This document shows, in pieces, positions 35,242-43,532 of a DNA stretch of 64,000 nucleotides. The stretch comes from Falsigemmobacter faecalis (GTDB lineage Bacteria > Pseudomonadota > Alphaproteobacteria > Rhodobacterales > Rhodobacteraceae), in NCBI RefSeq assembly GCF_003863335.1, contig NZ_RRAZ01000001.1, positions 62,001 through 126,000 on the forward strand. Direction: 5' to 3'. Made by a program: the position numbers and the translations under genes. Position 1 is the stretch's first letter, and every line of letters begins with the position of its first letter. The notes beneath the pieces were generated by a model. It searched no databases and had not been told where the DNA came from. It saw nothing but the letters and a program-made list of their open reading frames with translations.

Positions 35242-36426
35242 TCACAGCGCGTCGAGCGCGGCTTTGAAGTCCGCGATCAGATCGTCTTTATCCTCAAGCC
35301 CGATCGAGATGCGCAGCAGGCCCGGGGTGATGCCCAGGAGCGCCTTCTGGTCTTCCGGCAGACGCTGGTGGGTGGTGGTCGCCGGATGGGTCGCGATGGA
35401 TTTCGCATCACCAAGGTTGTTCGAGATCTTGGCAATGGTCAGTGCGTTCAGCACCTTAAAGGCCGCCTCCTTGCCGCCCTTCACGTCAATCGCGATCAAA
35501 GTGCCGCCCGAGCCGTTCATCTGCTCCATCGAAAGCTGATGCTGCGCGTGGCTTTCGAGGCCCGGATAGATCAGCTGCCCGACATTGGGGTGGTTTTCCA
35601 GCGCGCGGGCAATGGTCAGCGCCGATTCAGCCATGGCCCGGCAGCGCAGATCCAGCGTCACCAGACCGCCGATCATCAGCCAGGCGGTATGCGGGCTCAT
35701 CGCGGCCCCGGCGTGTTTCATATAGGGCTCAATTTTGCCCCGGATGATCTCGGTGGTTGAGCAGATGATACCGCCAAGCGCACGGCCCTGGCCGTCGATA
35801 TGTTTGGTGGTCGAATAGACCACGATATCGGCACCCTGGGCGACCGCATCCGAGAAAACCGGCGTCGCAAAGACGTTGTCGACGACAACCAGCGCGCCTT
35901 TGGCATGGGCAATCTCAGCCACAGCGCGGATGTCGATCACTTCCAGCGTCGGGTTGGAGACCGATTCGAAGAAGACGAGCTTCGTCTCTTCGGTCACCGC
36001 CGCTGCCCAGGCGTTCAGATCGGTGCCATCCACATAGGTGACCTTCACGCCGTAGCGGCCCAGCACATCCGACATCAGGTAAATACACGAGCCAAAGAGC
36101 GCGCGGGCGGCCACGATGTGATCCCCGGCCTTCAGAAGCGCGGTCAGCACGCCGTTGACGGCCGCCATGCCCGAGGCACAGGCGAAAGCGTCTTCCGTGC
36201 CCTCAAGGGCGGCGACACGCTCTTCAAAGGTGCGGGTGGTCGGGTTGCCGTAGCGCGCGTAGATGAACTCGTTCGGGTCCGAATTGATGAAGCGGGCTTC
36301 GGCCTGCTCAGCGCTGTCATAGACAAAGCCCTGGGTCAGGAAGATCGCTTCCGACATTTCGTTAAACTGACTGCGACGAACGCCCTCATGAACGAGTTTC
36401 GTGCGCGTTTTCCAGTCGGTGCTCAT
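35242..36426 (-). CDS. metZ: O-succinylhomoserine sulfhydrylase
   Basis: PLP enzyme that makes homocysteine directly from O-succinylhomoserine and sulfide. The start at 36426 (MSTDWKTRTKLVHEG) follows AAGGGGAT. The 394-residue product has EAIFLTQGFVYDSAEQAEARF, typical of MetZ, the PLP-binding K208 in VVYSTTKHIDGQGR, and YGNPTTRTFEERVAALEG. Expression should be repressed by S-adenosylmethionine through the SAM-II riboswitch upstream. A hairpin follows the gene. Confidence 0.95.
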   Translation of the reverse strand: MSTDWKTRTKLVHEGVRRSQFNEMSEAIFLTQGFVYDSAEQAEARFINSDPNEFIYARYGNPTTRTFEERVAALEGTEDAFACASGMAAVNGVLTALLKAGDHIVAARALFGSCIYLMSDVLGRYGVKVTYVDGTDLNAWAAAVTEETKLVFFESVSNPTLEVIDIRAVAEIAHAKGALVVVDNVFATPVFSDAVAQGADIVVYSTTKHIDGQGRALGGIICSTTEIIRGKIEPYMKHAGAAMSPHTAWLMIGGLVTLDLRCRAMAESALTIARALENHPNVGQLIYPGLESHAQHQLSMEQMNGSGGTLIAIDVKGGKEAAFKVLNALTIAKISNNLGDAKSIATHPATTTHQRLPEDQKALLGITPGLLRISIGLEDKDDLIADFKAALDAL

Positions 36427-36499
36427 AAGGTATCCCCTTCGACACAAGCCTCCGGAAGATGAGGGGGCCGGGTCGGGGACAGTTTCTGTCCGGGGCCAT
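36386..36499 (-). CDS. Possible 37-codon leader ORF between the SAM-II riboswitch and metZ
   Basis: ATG at 36499, seven bases after GAGGAG at the 3' end of the riboswitch, then MAPDRNCPRPGPLIFRRLVS and on to a TGA at 36386-36388, about 38 bases inside metZ in another frame. A ribosome-binding site inside the aptamer with an ATG right behind it suggests real translation, and the overlap with the metZ start could couple the two. There is no homology evidence; it may be chance. Confidence 0.3.
   Translation of the reverse strand: MAPDRNCPRPGPLIFRRLVSKGIPYEHRLENAHETRS
36477..36491 (-). other. Short hairpin in the metZ leader
   Basis: GGACAG and CTGTCC pair around the loop AAA, just after the leader ATG. 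No T-run follows, so it is not an intrinsic terminator; it may be part of the expression platform. Confidence 0.4.
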
Positions 36500-36502
36500 G
36501 GC

Positions 36503-36560
36503 TCCTCTTTAGCGGTTTGTTTAACGTGGCCCGCAATCCGGAAACAAAGCGCCACATGCC
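36503..36560 (-). promoter_or_regulatory. SAM-II riboswitch upstream of metZ
   Basis: The minus strand carries all conserved SAM-II parts in order: P1 GTGGC/GCCAC (36551-36555 with 36526-36530); a U-rich loop CTTTGTTTCCGGATTGCGG; the joiner GTTAAACAAA; and CCGCTAAAGAGG. The pseudoknot pairs GCGG (36531-36534) with CCGC (36512-36515). SAM-II aptamers bind S-adenosylmethionine and hide a ribosome-binding site at their 3' end; here that end is GAGGAG. They are found in alphaproteobacteria upstream of metA, metX, metZ and similar genes, which fits metZ 77 bases downstream. Confidence 0.93.
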
Positions 36561-36625
36561 GCGCTTACGCCCCTCATGCCGGAAGGTCAAGCGGGGCGCG
36601 TCTCCACGCCCCCGCCTGAGCCGGC

Positions 36626-37096
36626 TCAGCGCCCTTTGAGCATGTTCTGCAGCATCGCCAGCACATCTTCGCTGCTTTTCGGGGCTTCAGTCTGAGGCGG
36701 GGTGCGGCCTTCAGGGGTCAGCATATTCACCAGACCCGGCAGCACCGAGGCCAGCAGATCCGGCGTCTCCTGGGGCGAGGCCCCGGATTTCTGCGCGATC
36801 CGCTCGATGCCTTCGGTGCCAAATACCTCACGGATCTGCTCGGCATTGACCTCTTTGGTCTCGCCCTGGCCCACCCAGCTTTGCGCCACATCGCCAAGGC
36901 CGTGCTGTTTGAACTTATCAAGCATCCCCGAAAGGCCGCCGTGTTTATTGGCGCTGGTGAACATGGCGGCGGCCACGGCCAGAAGCTGCGGATTTCGCAT
37001 GGCGACCCGCGCGATATTGGCCAGCGTGCCGCCTTTGGAAGAGCCGCCCGCCCCTCCGCCGGTCAGGGCTGTGACCAGAGAATTGAGTATCGACAT
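36626..37096 (-). CDS. YidB family (DUF937) protein
   Basis: A 156-residue protein: MSILNSLVTALTGG, a Gly/Ser linker, then an amphipathic YidB core (GLSGMLDKFKQHGLGDVAQSW, VNAEQIREVFG, IERIAQKSGASPQETPDLLASVLPGLVNMLTPEGR in parts) and a Pro-rich tail ending LAMLQNMLKGR. Homologs are cytoplasmic proteins of unknown role. AAAGGACG precedes the ATG at 37096. It is transcribed away from the divergent GST gene. Confidence 0.85.
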   Translation of the reverse strand: MSILNSLVTALTGGGAGGSSKGGTLANIARVAMRNPQLLAVAAAMFTSANKHGGLSGMLDKFKQHGLGDVAQSWVGQGETKEVNAEQIREVFGTEGIERIAQKSGASPQETPDLLASVLPGLVNMLTPEGRTPPQTEAPKSSEDVLAMLQNMLKGR

Positions 37097-37191
37097 TTGA
37101 CGTCCTTTCCTTCTGACTGACGCCGGAACTGCGGGGGAAAAGCCCGCGAGGCCCTGCCGGGTTCCCGGTCCGGCGCAAATCAGGAGGTCCC

Positions 37192-37899
37192 ATGGCTCAA
37201 CCCATTGAACTTTATTACTGGCCCACGCCCAATGGCTGGAAAATCTCCATCGCGCTCGAAGAGATGGGGCTGCCCTATGAGGTGAAATACATCAACATCG
37301 GCGCCGGAGAGCAGTTCGCGCCGGAGTTTCTTGCCATCGCGCCGAACAACCGTATGCCCGCGATCACCGATCCGGATGGCCCCGACGGCCAGCCGATCAG
37401 CCTTTTTGAAAGCGGCGCGATCCTGCAGTATCTCGCCCGTAAGACCGGGAAATTCGGCGGCTCGACCGCGCGCGAACAGGCCGCGGTCGAGCAATGGCTG
37501 ATGTGGCAGATGGGCGGCCTGGGTCCCATGGCGGGGCAGGCGCATCACTTCCTCAGCTATGCGCCGCAGCTCGATCCGCCGCAGGTGCTGCCCTATGCCA
37601 AAGACCGCTACCGCAGCGAGGTGAACCGGCTGCACGGCGTCCTCGACCGTCAGCTGGCGAAGCATGAGTTTGTGGCCGGAGACTTCCTGTCGATCGCCGA
37701 TATGGCAATCTGGCCCTGGGCGGTGCTTTGGGAGCGTCAGGAGCAGGACATCTCCGATAAGCCGCATCTGAAGCGCTGGCTGGACGCTCTGGCCGCGCGG
37801 CCGGGCTTTGCGACGGGGCGCGATGTGGGCGCCGACAGGCGCTCCAACGCGCCGATGAGCAAAGAGGCGCAGAAGACCCTCTTCGGCAAACGCGATTAA
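37192..37899 (+). CDS. Glutathione S-transferase, YfcG-like
   Basis: A 235-residue GST of the Nu/YfcG (Ure2p-like) class, glutathione-dependent disulfide oxidoreductases. N-terminal thioredoxin fold: ELYYWPTPNGWKISIALEEMGLPY, then NNRMPAITDPDG and LFESGAILQYLA (the cis-Pro and Glu/Ser of the glutathione site). C-terminal helical domain: WLMWQMGGLGPMAGQAHHF, SIADMAIWPW. AGGAGG lies before the ATG. Its end overlaps the opposing YhhN gene by 4 bases. Confidence 0.92.
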   Translation: MAQPIELYYWPTPNGWKISIALEEMGLPYEVKYINIGAGEQFAPEFLAIAPNNRMPAITDPDGPDGQPISLFESGAILQYLARKTGKFGGSTAREQAAVEQWLMWQMGGLGPMAGQAHHFLSYAPQLDPPQVLPYAKDRYRSEVNRLHGVLDRQLAKHEFVAGDFLSIADMAIWPWAVLWERQEQDISDKPHLKRWLDALAARPGFATGRDVGADRRSNAPMSKEAQKTLFGKRD

Positions 37900-38534
37900 G
37901 CGTTCAGACCCGCCAGTAAAATCAGCCCCTGGCCTGCGAAATACAAAGGCCAGAGGGCAAGCGAAGCGATCTGCCTTGCGCGCGGCGCTTTCAGCCGGAA
38001 CAGCCGCAGCGCCAGGATCACATCTGAGGCGACAAAGAGCAGAACCCCCGGCCACAAAAGCCCCCGGGGGCCCTCAGCCGGGGCGCAAAGGGCGGCCAGT
38101 GTCATCAGGCAGATGATCGCCGCATAGCCCATGACCGGCAGCCGCAAAGCCCCGGCATGGGGCAAAAGCCAGTAAAACGTGCTCAGAAACAGCGGCAGCA
38201 GCGCCACTGCCCAGAGGGGCGGTGCCACGGGGGGCCCGAAGGTGCTGAGAAAGCCCGGAATATAAAGCAGATGCCCGATGGCAAAGGCCACCAGCCCCGC
38301 CAGAAAGGCGCGCTGGCCCCTCTGCGTCAGGGCAAAATCCCCCAGAGCACCAAAGGCCAGACCGGCGGTGAGAAAGGGATTGATCCCCGCCAGCAGCCCC
38401 GCCAGCGCCAGACAGGCGGTTGAGGCGGTCTTGGCCACCACCAGCGGCAGCCCCTTTTCGCCCTCAGCGCCGCGGCCTTTCAGCCAATAGACCAGCGCAA
38501 ATCCGGTCCCGAGCGCGCCAAGGGTGGCAATCAC
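37896..38534 (-). CDS. YhhN/TMEM86 family lysoplasmalogenase-like membrane protein
   Basis: A 212-residue protein with about eight hydrophobic helices and the conserved YhhN polar motifs KTASTACLALAGL, ALGDFALTQ and FVASDVILALRLF, whose acidic residues are catalytic in mammalian TMEM86B (hydrolysis of the vinyl-ether bond of lysoplasmalogen). Bacterial function is little known. Its start overlaps the end of yciB, so they are coupled. Confidence 0.85.
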   Translation of the reverse strand: MIATLGALGTGFALVYWLKGRGAEGEKGLPLVVAKTASTACLALAGLLAGINPFLTAGLAFGALGDFALTQRGQRAFLAGLVAFAIGHLLYIPGFLSTFGPPVAPPLWAVALLPLFLSTFYWLLPHAGALRLPVMGYAAIICLMTLAALCAPAEGPRGLLWPGVLLFVASDVILALRLFRLKAPRARQIASLALWPLYFAGQGLILLAGLNA

Positions 38535-39139
38535 TGCCCCGGATCTTTCGGCAGTTGATGGCGCGCGATCAGCCCGCCCTGCGACATGATGAAGACAAAC
38601 AGCGCCAACGGCAGCCCAAAGGTCTTAAAGCTGACCCAGGCATCGGTCGACATGAAGCGCCAGACCCCTTCATTCAGCACCGCAAGGCCAAAGAAAAAGC
38701 CGCACATCCGCTTCGTCAGCGCCATCCAGCCTGCATGGGTCATGGGAACCATGCTCTCCATCACACTGGCAAGCCAGGATTCGCCGCGCAAAAGACCAAT
38801 CCCCAGCAGGGTGCCGAAAAGCGCATAGATGATCGTGGGCTTCATCTTGAAGAAGGTGTCGTCATTCAGCCAGACCGTCAGCCCGCCAAAAACCACCACC
38901 AGCAGAGTCGACATCATCTGCATCCGGCTCAGATGGCCGGTCAGCTTCCACAGCACCAGCGTCGAAAGCACCATCAGCGGGATAAACCCGGCGGTGATCA
39001 CGATGAAGCCGGAATAGTCGGTGCCCCCAAGGGTGAAGACCTGATCTTTCCAGCGGCTGTAGGCGATGAAGAACAACACCACCGGACCCAGCTCCAGCCC
39101 CAGTTTGACAAGCGGGCTGACCGCGCGTTTCTCCGACAT
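38531..39139 (-). CDS. yciB: Inner membrane-spanning protein YciB (IspZ family)
   Basis: About 202 residues with five to six helices; family signature LELGPVVLFFIAY at the start, then DDTFFKMKPTIIYALFG and GWMALTKRMCGFF, FLAVLNEGVWR-like FGLAVLNEGVWRFMSTDAWV. It belongs to the septation/intracellular-division family (IspA/IspZ) linked to envelope integrity. I choose the ATG at 39139 (MSEKRAVSPLVKL), as family members start so; the ATG at 39151 adds four residues. AAGGA lies upstream. yciB overlaps the YhhN gene. Confidence 0.92.
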   Translation of the reverse strand: MSEKRAVSPLVKLGLELGPVVLFFIAYSRWKDQVFTLGGTDYSGFIVITAGFIPLMVLSTLVLWKLTGHLSRMQMMSTLLVVVFGGLTVWLNDDTFFKMKPTIIYALFGTLLGIGLLRGESWLASVMESMVPMTHAGWMALTKRMCGFFFGLAVLNEGVWRFMSTDAWVSFKTFGLPLALFVFIMSQGGLIARHQLPKDPGQ

Positions 39140-39261
39140 TGTCTCAGACATCCTTCATGGCACTCCCGGCTGGATCGCAGCTTTTCTCGCAGTCCCAGCG
39201 GGGCGGCACAAGCGGGCGGCGATCACTTTCCCTCAACCATAACGCCCCACAGGGGGCGCTG

Positions 39262-40173
39262 TCACGGAGTGGTTGCAAAGACCTTGACGCCAATGGCCCC
39301 AAGCGCGATCAGCCCCATCAGCGCAATCTGCGCCGGGCGCGAGCGCTCGCCGAGGATCACAAAGCCAAGCAGCGCCGCAAAAACCGTCGAGATTTCCCGC
39401 ACCACCGCCGCTTCGGCCACATTGCCGATCCGCGTGGCGATCAGGATCGAGCCAAAGCTGATCCAGGCCGTCGCGCCCCCGGCCACTGCGCGCAAAAGCC
39501 ACGGGCGCAGATCGGCGCGCGGCAGGGCACGAAAGCGGTGCCGCGCAAGCCAGGGCATCAACAGGCTGTCGAGCAGGAAAAACCAGGCGATGAAGCTGAA
39601 GGGCTCACTGCCCGAAGCGCGCAGCCCCCAGGCGTCAAAGCCGGTGTAAATCGCCACCATCGCGCCGGTCAGCCCCGCAAAACCCAGGGCCGGGGCCAGG
39701 GTCTCGCGGCTCAGCGCCACATAGCGCAGGTTCCAAAGCGCCAGACCCCCGATCCCCGCGATCAAAAGCGCCAGCCCCGCCCATTGCCAGCCCGCCAGCG
39801 TCTCGCCAAAAAGCACCCAGGCAAGCGCCACAGAGACCAGCGCCCCGGTGCCGCGGCTGGTGGGATAGACCACCGTGAACGCCCCGCGCGAAAAGGCCGC
39901 GCCCTGGGCCAGCTTGAACAGGCTGTGCAGCACAAAAGACCCGATCAGAAAGGGCCACAGATGCGGCGCCGGGAAGGGCGCCACAAAAATCACCAGCGGC
40001 AAAGCGATCAGCCCATAGGTCAGATCCATCCCGCCGCGCATCAGCCAGGGGTCAAAACGGCCCTTTTGCAGCGCACTCATCAGCGCATGACAAAAGGCCG
40101 CCAGCAGCGCCAGCCACAGCGCGATCTGCCGCCCCTCAGGGGTGCCCTCCAGCGCAAGGATCAGCTCAGTCAC
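39262..40173 (-). CDS. EamA/DMT superfamily transporter
   Basis: A 303-residue ten-helix permease with two EamA halves (ALWLALLAAFCHALMSALQKG and WFFLLDSLLMPWLARHRF onwards). LVYPTSRGTGALVS-like VVYPTSRGTGALVSVALAWVLFGE and EISTVFAALLGFVILGERSRP are the conserved positions of each half. Solute unknown. It is separated from ftsY upstream by repeat copy C. Confidence 0.87.
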   Translation of the reverse strand: MTELILALEGTPEGRQIALWLALLAAFCHALMSALQKGRFDPWLMRGGMDLTYGLIALPLVIFVAPFPAPHLWPFLIGSFVLHSLFKLAQGAAFSRGAFTVVYPTSRGTGALVSVALAWVLFGETLAGWQWAGLALLIAGIGGLALWNLRYVALSRETLAPALGFAGLTGAMVAIYTGFDAWGLRASGSEPFSFIAWFFLLDSLLMPWLARHRFRALPRADLRPWLLRAVAGGATAWISFGSILIATRIGNVAEAAVVREISTVFAALLGFVILGERSRPAQIALMGLIALGAIGVKVFATTP

Positions 40174-40206
40174 AGGCGTGATCCTTTCGCGTCAGAGGGG
40201 CTGATC

Positions 40207-40257
40207 TTTGGCTTTTTCAAAATACTCTGCGGGGGTCCGGGGGCGCAAAGCCCCCGG
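40207..40257 (+). repeat. Dispersed intergenic repeat, copy C
   Basis: TTTGGCTTTTTCAAAATACT followed by a hairpin CCGGGGGC...GCCCCCGG (40237-40257, loop GCAAA). It lies between the ftsY stop (40293) and the EamA start (40173), with the hairpin nearest the ftsY stop. Confidence 0.8.
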
Positions 40258-40292
40258 CGCTGCACATTAAAACAGCGGCTGCCGCAGCTTAC

Positions 40293-41432
40293 TCAGTCCG
40301 AAGCCCCCACAAGGGCGCGGGCGAAATCTTCCGGATCAAAGGGCGCCAGATCGTCGATCTGCTCGCCCACGCCGATGGCATGGATCGGCAGGCCGAATTT
40401 ATCAGCCAGCGCCACCAGCACACCGCCCCGCGCCGTGCCGTCAAGCTTGGTCATCACCAGCCCCGTCACATCGGCGATGCGGCGGAAGACCTCAACCTGG
40501 GCCAGGGCATTCTGCCCGGTGGTGGCATCCAGAACCAGCAGGGTGTTATGCGGCGCATCCGGGTCCACCTTGCGCAGCACCCGCACGATCTTGGCCAGCT
40601 CTTCCATCAGATCCTGACGGTTCTGCAGACGGCCTGCGGTATCGATTAGCAAAAGATCCGCGCCATCACGCTGCGCCTGGGTCAGCGCATCAAAGGCCAG
40701 TGAAGCCGGGTCCGAGCCCTGGGCCGCCGTCAGCACCGGCACATCAGCGCGTTTGCCCCAGACCTGAAGCTGCTCGACTGCCGCTGCGCGGAAGGTGTCG
40801 CCTGCGGCAATCACCACCTTCTTGCCCGCCGCGCGGAACTGCGCGGCAAGCTTGCCGATGGTCGTGGTTTTCCCCGAGCCATTGACCCCCACCACCAGCA
40901 CCACCTGCGGACGCCGGGGATAGATCGGCAGCGGTTTGGCCACCGGCTCCAGGATGCGGGCCACTTCGCCCGCCAGCGCCTCGCGCAGCTCGCGCGCGCT
41001 GATGCGGCGGCCAAACCGGCCCTCGGCGATATTGGCGGTGACACGCGCGGCGGTCTCGACCCCCATATCGGCACGGATCAGCAGATCCTCCAGCGTCTCC
41101 AGCATCTCATCATCGACCAGACGGCGCTGCTCGGCTTCCGGGATGACGGCTCCGGCCAGACGGGCAAAGAAGCCGGGCTTTGCAGCAGGCTCTTCCGGCT
41201 CAGGCTTGGGCTCAGCGACAGCCACAGGTTCCGGCCGGGCTGCGGGTGCCGCCGGAGTGACCGGGCGCTCTGCCGGGGCACTCTGCGGCGCGGCCTGCGC
41301 CGGGGGGGCTGCGGGCGTGGGTTCGGCTACTGCGGCCGTGCTGCTCTGGTCGGCGACGATCTCATCAAGCCCGTCCGAGAGGCGGGAGGAAGATTTGAAC
41401 AGACGCTCCTTGAGCTTTCCGAAAAATGACAT
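40293..41432 (-). CDS. ftsY: Signal recognition particle receptor FtsY
   Basis: SRP receptor GTPase that docks ribosome-nascent chains at the membrane. Start at 41432 (MSFFGKLKERLFKSSSRLSD), with GAGGGGCAG upstream. The 379-residue protein has a short Ala/Pro-rich acidic A-domain (residues 30-90), an N domain (PGFFARLAGAVIPEAEQRRL), and the G domain: GVNGSGKTTTIGKLA, AAGDTFRAAAVEQL, LIDTAGRLQN, TKLDGTARGG and the DDLAPFDPEDFARALVG end. The kinase-fold gene at 41590 is divergent from it. Confidence 0.97.
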   Translation of the reverse strand: MSFFGKLKERLFKSSSRLSDGLDEIVADQSSTAAVAEPTPAAPPAQAAPQSAPAERPVTPAAPAARPEPVAVAEPKPEPEEPAAKPGFFARLAGAVIPEAEQRRLVDDEMLETLEDLLIRADMGVETAARVTANIAEGRFGRRISARELREALAGEVARILEPVAKPLPIYPRRPQVVLVVGVNGSGKTTTIGKLAAQFRAAGKKVVIAAGDTFRAAAVEQLQVWGKRADVPVLTAAQGSDPASLAFDALTQAQRDGADLLLIDTAGRLQNRQDLMEELAKIVRVLRKVDPDAPHNTLLVLDATTGQNALAQVEVFRRIADVTGLVMTKLDGTARGGVLVALADKFGLPIHAIGVGEQIDDLAPFDPEDFARALVGASD

Positions 41433-41589
41433 GGCCTGCCCCTCAGTCGTGATGGCTTTTCTTCTGCTAGCGCAAGGCTGGCGCGGTGGAAAGCGGCCCA
41501 AACCACGCAGGTGGTGGAAAATCGGGCTGGTCCGGCCTATATGGCGCAGGCCCTGGCCCTTTGTGGCTGCTTTTGGATCTGATGTCTTT

Positions 41590-42348
41590 ATGCAACCCGT
41601 GTCCGAGTATTTTGATCCCGCCCTTCCCGCCCCGCTGCGCGAGGCACTGGCCCAGGCGCTGAAAGCGCCGCCCCAGCGGGTGCAGCGGGTCAGTGGCGGC
41701 GGTGAGGCGCTCTGGCTCAAGCGCACGGAAGACAGCCTGTCGCTTTGGTGGCGGATCCTGAAGGGCAACAGCCGCCGCGCCTTTGAGGCCGACCGCCTAG
41801 CGCTGAAAGATCTGGCCCGTCAACAGCTTCCGGTGCCCGCCATCCGCGCTGAAGGCCCGGATTTCTTCGCCACCACCGAGATTGGCACCCCGGTTGCCCA
41901 TCTGCTGCGCGGCGCGCAAAATGCAGAAGAGCTGGCCCCCGCGCTGGAGGCTGCGGGGCGCGCGCTCGGGGCCTTTCATGCCGCGGGTGTGGTCCATGGC
42001 CGCCCCAAGCTGCGCGACATCTGCTGGGATGGCGATCAGGCGCGGCTGATCGACTTTGAGCGCTATCGCCGCGACAACAGCAGCCCAAAGCTGATGGCCC
42101 AGGATATGCTGGTGCTGCTGCATTCGCTGTTTTCGCTGCGCCTTGAAGGGGATGCGGAAGCGCGGCTGGCGCTGAAGGGCTGGCTTTCGGTGGCCCCCGA
42201 GGGGATGGCAGAGGCGCTGGTCAAACGCGCGAAGGCGCTGGCCTGGCTGCGGCCCGCCTCGCGGCTGGCGCTGATGCGCCGCGCAGGCTCCAGCGAAATG
42301 ATCGCCATGCCGGTCACCCTGGACTGGATTCTCGCGACCTTGCGCTGA
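41590..42348 (+). CDS. Kinase-fold protein (Kdo kinase/WaaP-like) with altered catalytic loop
   Basis: A 252-residue protein of the protein-kinase-like fold. A glycine loop and Lys (SGGGEALWLKR), a helix-C Glu (AFEADRLALKDL), a catalytic-loop region (GVVHGRPKLRDICWDG) and a DFG-like LIDFERYRR are in the right order. In HGRPKLRD the catalytic Asp of HxD is replaced by Arg and the metal-binding Asn by Asp, so it may be inactive or act differently. It resembles Kdo/heptose kinases of LPS, but the assignment is low. The start at 41590 has a weak ribosome-binding site. Confidence 0.65.
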   Translation: MQPVSEYFDPALPAPLREALAQALKAPPQRVQRVSGGGEALWLKRTEDSLSLWWRILKGNSRRAFEADRLALKDLARQQLPVPAIRAEGPDFFATTEIGTPVAHLLRGAQNAEELAPALEAAGRALGAFHAAGVVHGRPKLRDICWDGDQARLIDFERYRRDNSSPKLMAQDMLVLLHSLFSLRLEGDAEARLALKGWLSVAPEGMAEALVKRAKALAWLRPASRLALMRRAGSSEMIAMPVTLDWILATLR

Positions 42349-42425
42349 TCCGGCCTGCGTGTAACGCTTTCGCAGGAACTGACTGCGAGACTGACGGTTC
42401 CGTAACAGACCGGGACCGTCAGAAA

Positions 42426-43469
42426 GTGAAAGCCGTGACTGAGACTGCTGTGAGTGCCGCCACGCGCCGGGCGCTGTCGCTGTTTTCTGCGATGACGCTT
42501 CTGCCCGTGGCTCTGCTGCTGTTTGGCGCAGCTTATGGCGGTGCTGCGGCGGTGCTGGCGCTGGCCTTTATCGCGGGCATGGTGGCGGTGCTTGACCGCT
42601 TTGCCGCGCGCGCCGCCCCTGCCGTGCCGGAGGCGGATGAATTTCCGGCGGCCCCGGCGCTTTGTGTGGTGCTGGGGGGGCTGCATCTTCTGCTGCTGCC
42701 CTGGCTGATCTGGCGGCTGTCGGGTCCCGATCCTGCGCTTGGCCTCGGTGCAAGGGTGGCGCTGTTTCTGGGCTTCGCGCTCTGGCTGGGGCAGGTCTCC
42801 AATTCCAACGCGCATGAGTTGATCCACCGCAACAGCCGCTTCCTGCGCGCGCTTGGGGTTCTTCTTTATTCGACAATCGGTTACGGGCATCACGCCTCGG
42901 CCCATCGGCTGGTGCATCACCGCTATGTCGCCAGTGAGCGCGACCCCAATACCGCGCGGCGCGGAGAAGGGTTCTGGCGCTATCTGCTGCGGGTCTGGCC
43001 CGCAGAATACCGCGCCGGCCGCGCCGCCGAAGCGGAACTGCGTCAGGGCCCGGTCACACCCTATCGGATTTACGCAGGGCTGACGTTTGCCACGGCGGCC
43101 CTGGCCTTTGCCCTTGCGGGCGGGCGCGGGGTGCTGATCTGGGCGGGGCTTGCGGCTTATGCGCAGCTGCAGCTTTTGCTGTCGGATTACGTCCAGCACT
43201 ACGGCCTGCGCCGGGAGCGGCTTGCCGATGGCCGGCTGGAGGCGGTGGGGCCGCAGCACTCCTGGGACGCGGCGCAGTGGGCCTCATCTGCACTGATGCT
43301 GAACGCCCCGCGCCATTCCGATCACCACGCGAATCCCCTCAGGGCCTATCCCGGCCTGACCCTGCCAGAGCGGGGGCTGCGGCTGCCTTACAGCCTGCCG
43401 GTCATGGCGGCCCTCGCCCTGGTGCCGCGCCTTTGGTTTCGGGTGATGCATCCGCATCTGCCGCGCTGA
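42426..43469 (+). CDS. alkB: Alkane 1-monooxygenase-like membrane di-iron hydroxylase
   Basis: A 347-residue membrane hydroxylase. All His motifs of AlkB/XylM are present: HELIH (130-134), HHASAHRLVHH (155-165), YVQHYG (H258) and RHSDHHANP (H297, H300, H301). Six hydrophobic helices surround them. The start is a GTG at 42426 (a second GTG at 42435 is possible). No rubredoxin or rubredoxin reductase gene is nearby, so electron donors must come from elsewhere; the substrate may be an alkane, terpenoid or fatty acid. Confidence 0.88.
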   Translation: MKAVTETAVSAATRRALSLFSAMTLLPVALLLFGAAYGGAAAVLALAFIAGMVAVLDRFAARAAPAVPEADEFPAAPALCVVLGGLHLLLLPWLIWRLSGPDPALGLGARVALFLGFALWLGQVSNSNAHELIHRNSRFLRALGVLLYSTIGYGHHASAHRLVHHRYVASERDPNTARRGEGFWRYLLRVWPAEYRAGRAAEAELRQGPVTPYRIYAGLTFATAALAFALAGGRGVLIWAGLAAYAQLQLLLSDYVQHYGLRRERLADGRLEAVGPQHSWDAAQWASSALMLNAPRHSDHHANPLRAYPGLTLPERGLRLPYSLPVMAALALVPRLWFRVMHPHLPR

Positions 43470-43532
43470 AATGTGACTGGTCATGGGGGCCAAGGCTCTG
43501 CCACTCTGATCCAACCGCGACAGGAGGCTCTG

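Noticed and set aside
38420-40617. Two long plus-strand frames over YciB, EamA and ftsY
   Set aside because: They are antisense to clearly recognisable genes and consist of Arg/Gln/Pro-rich sequence.
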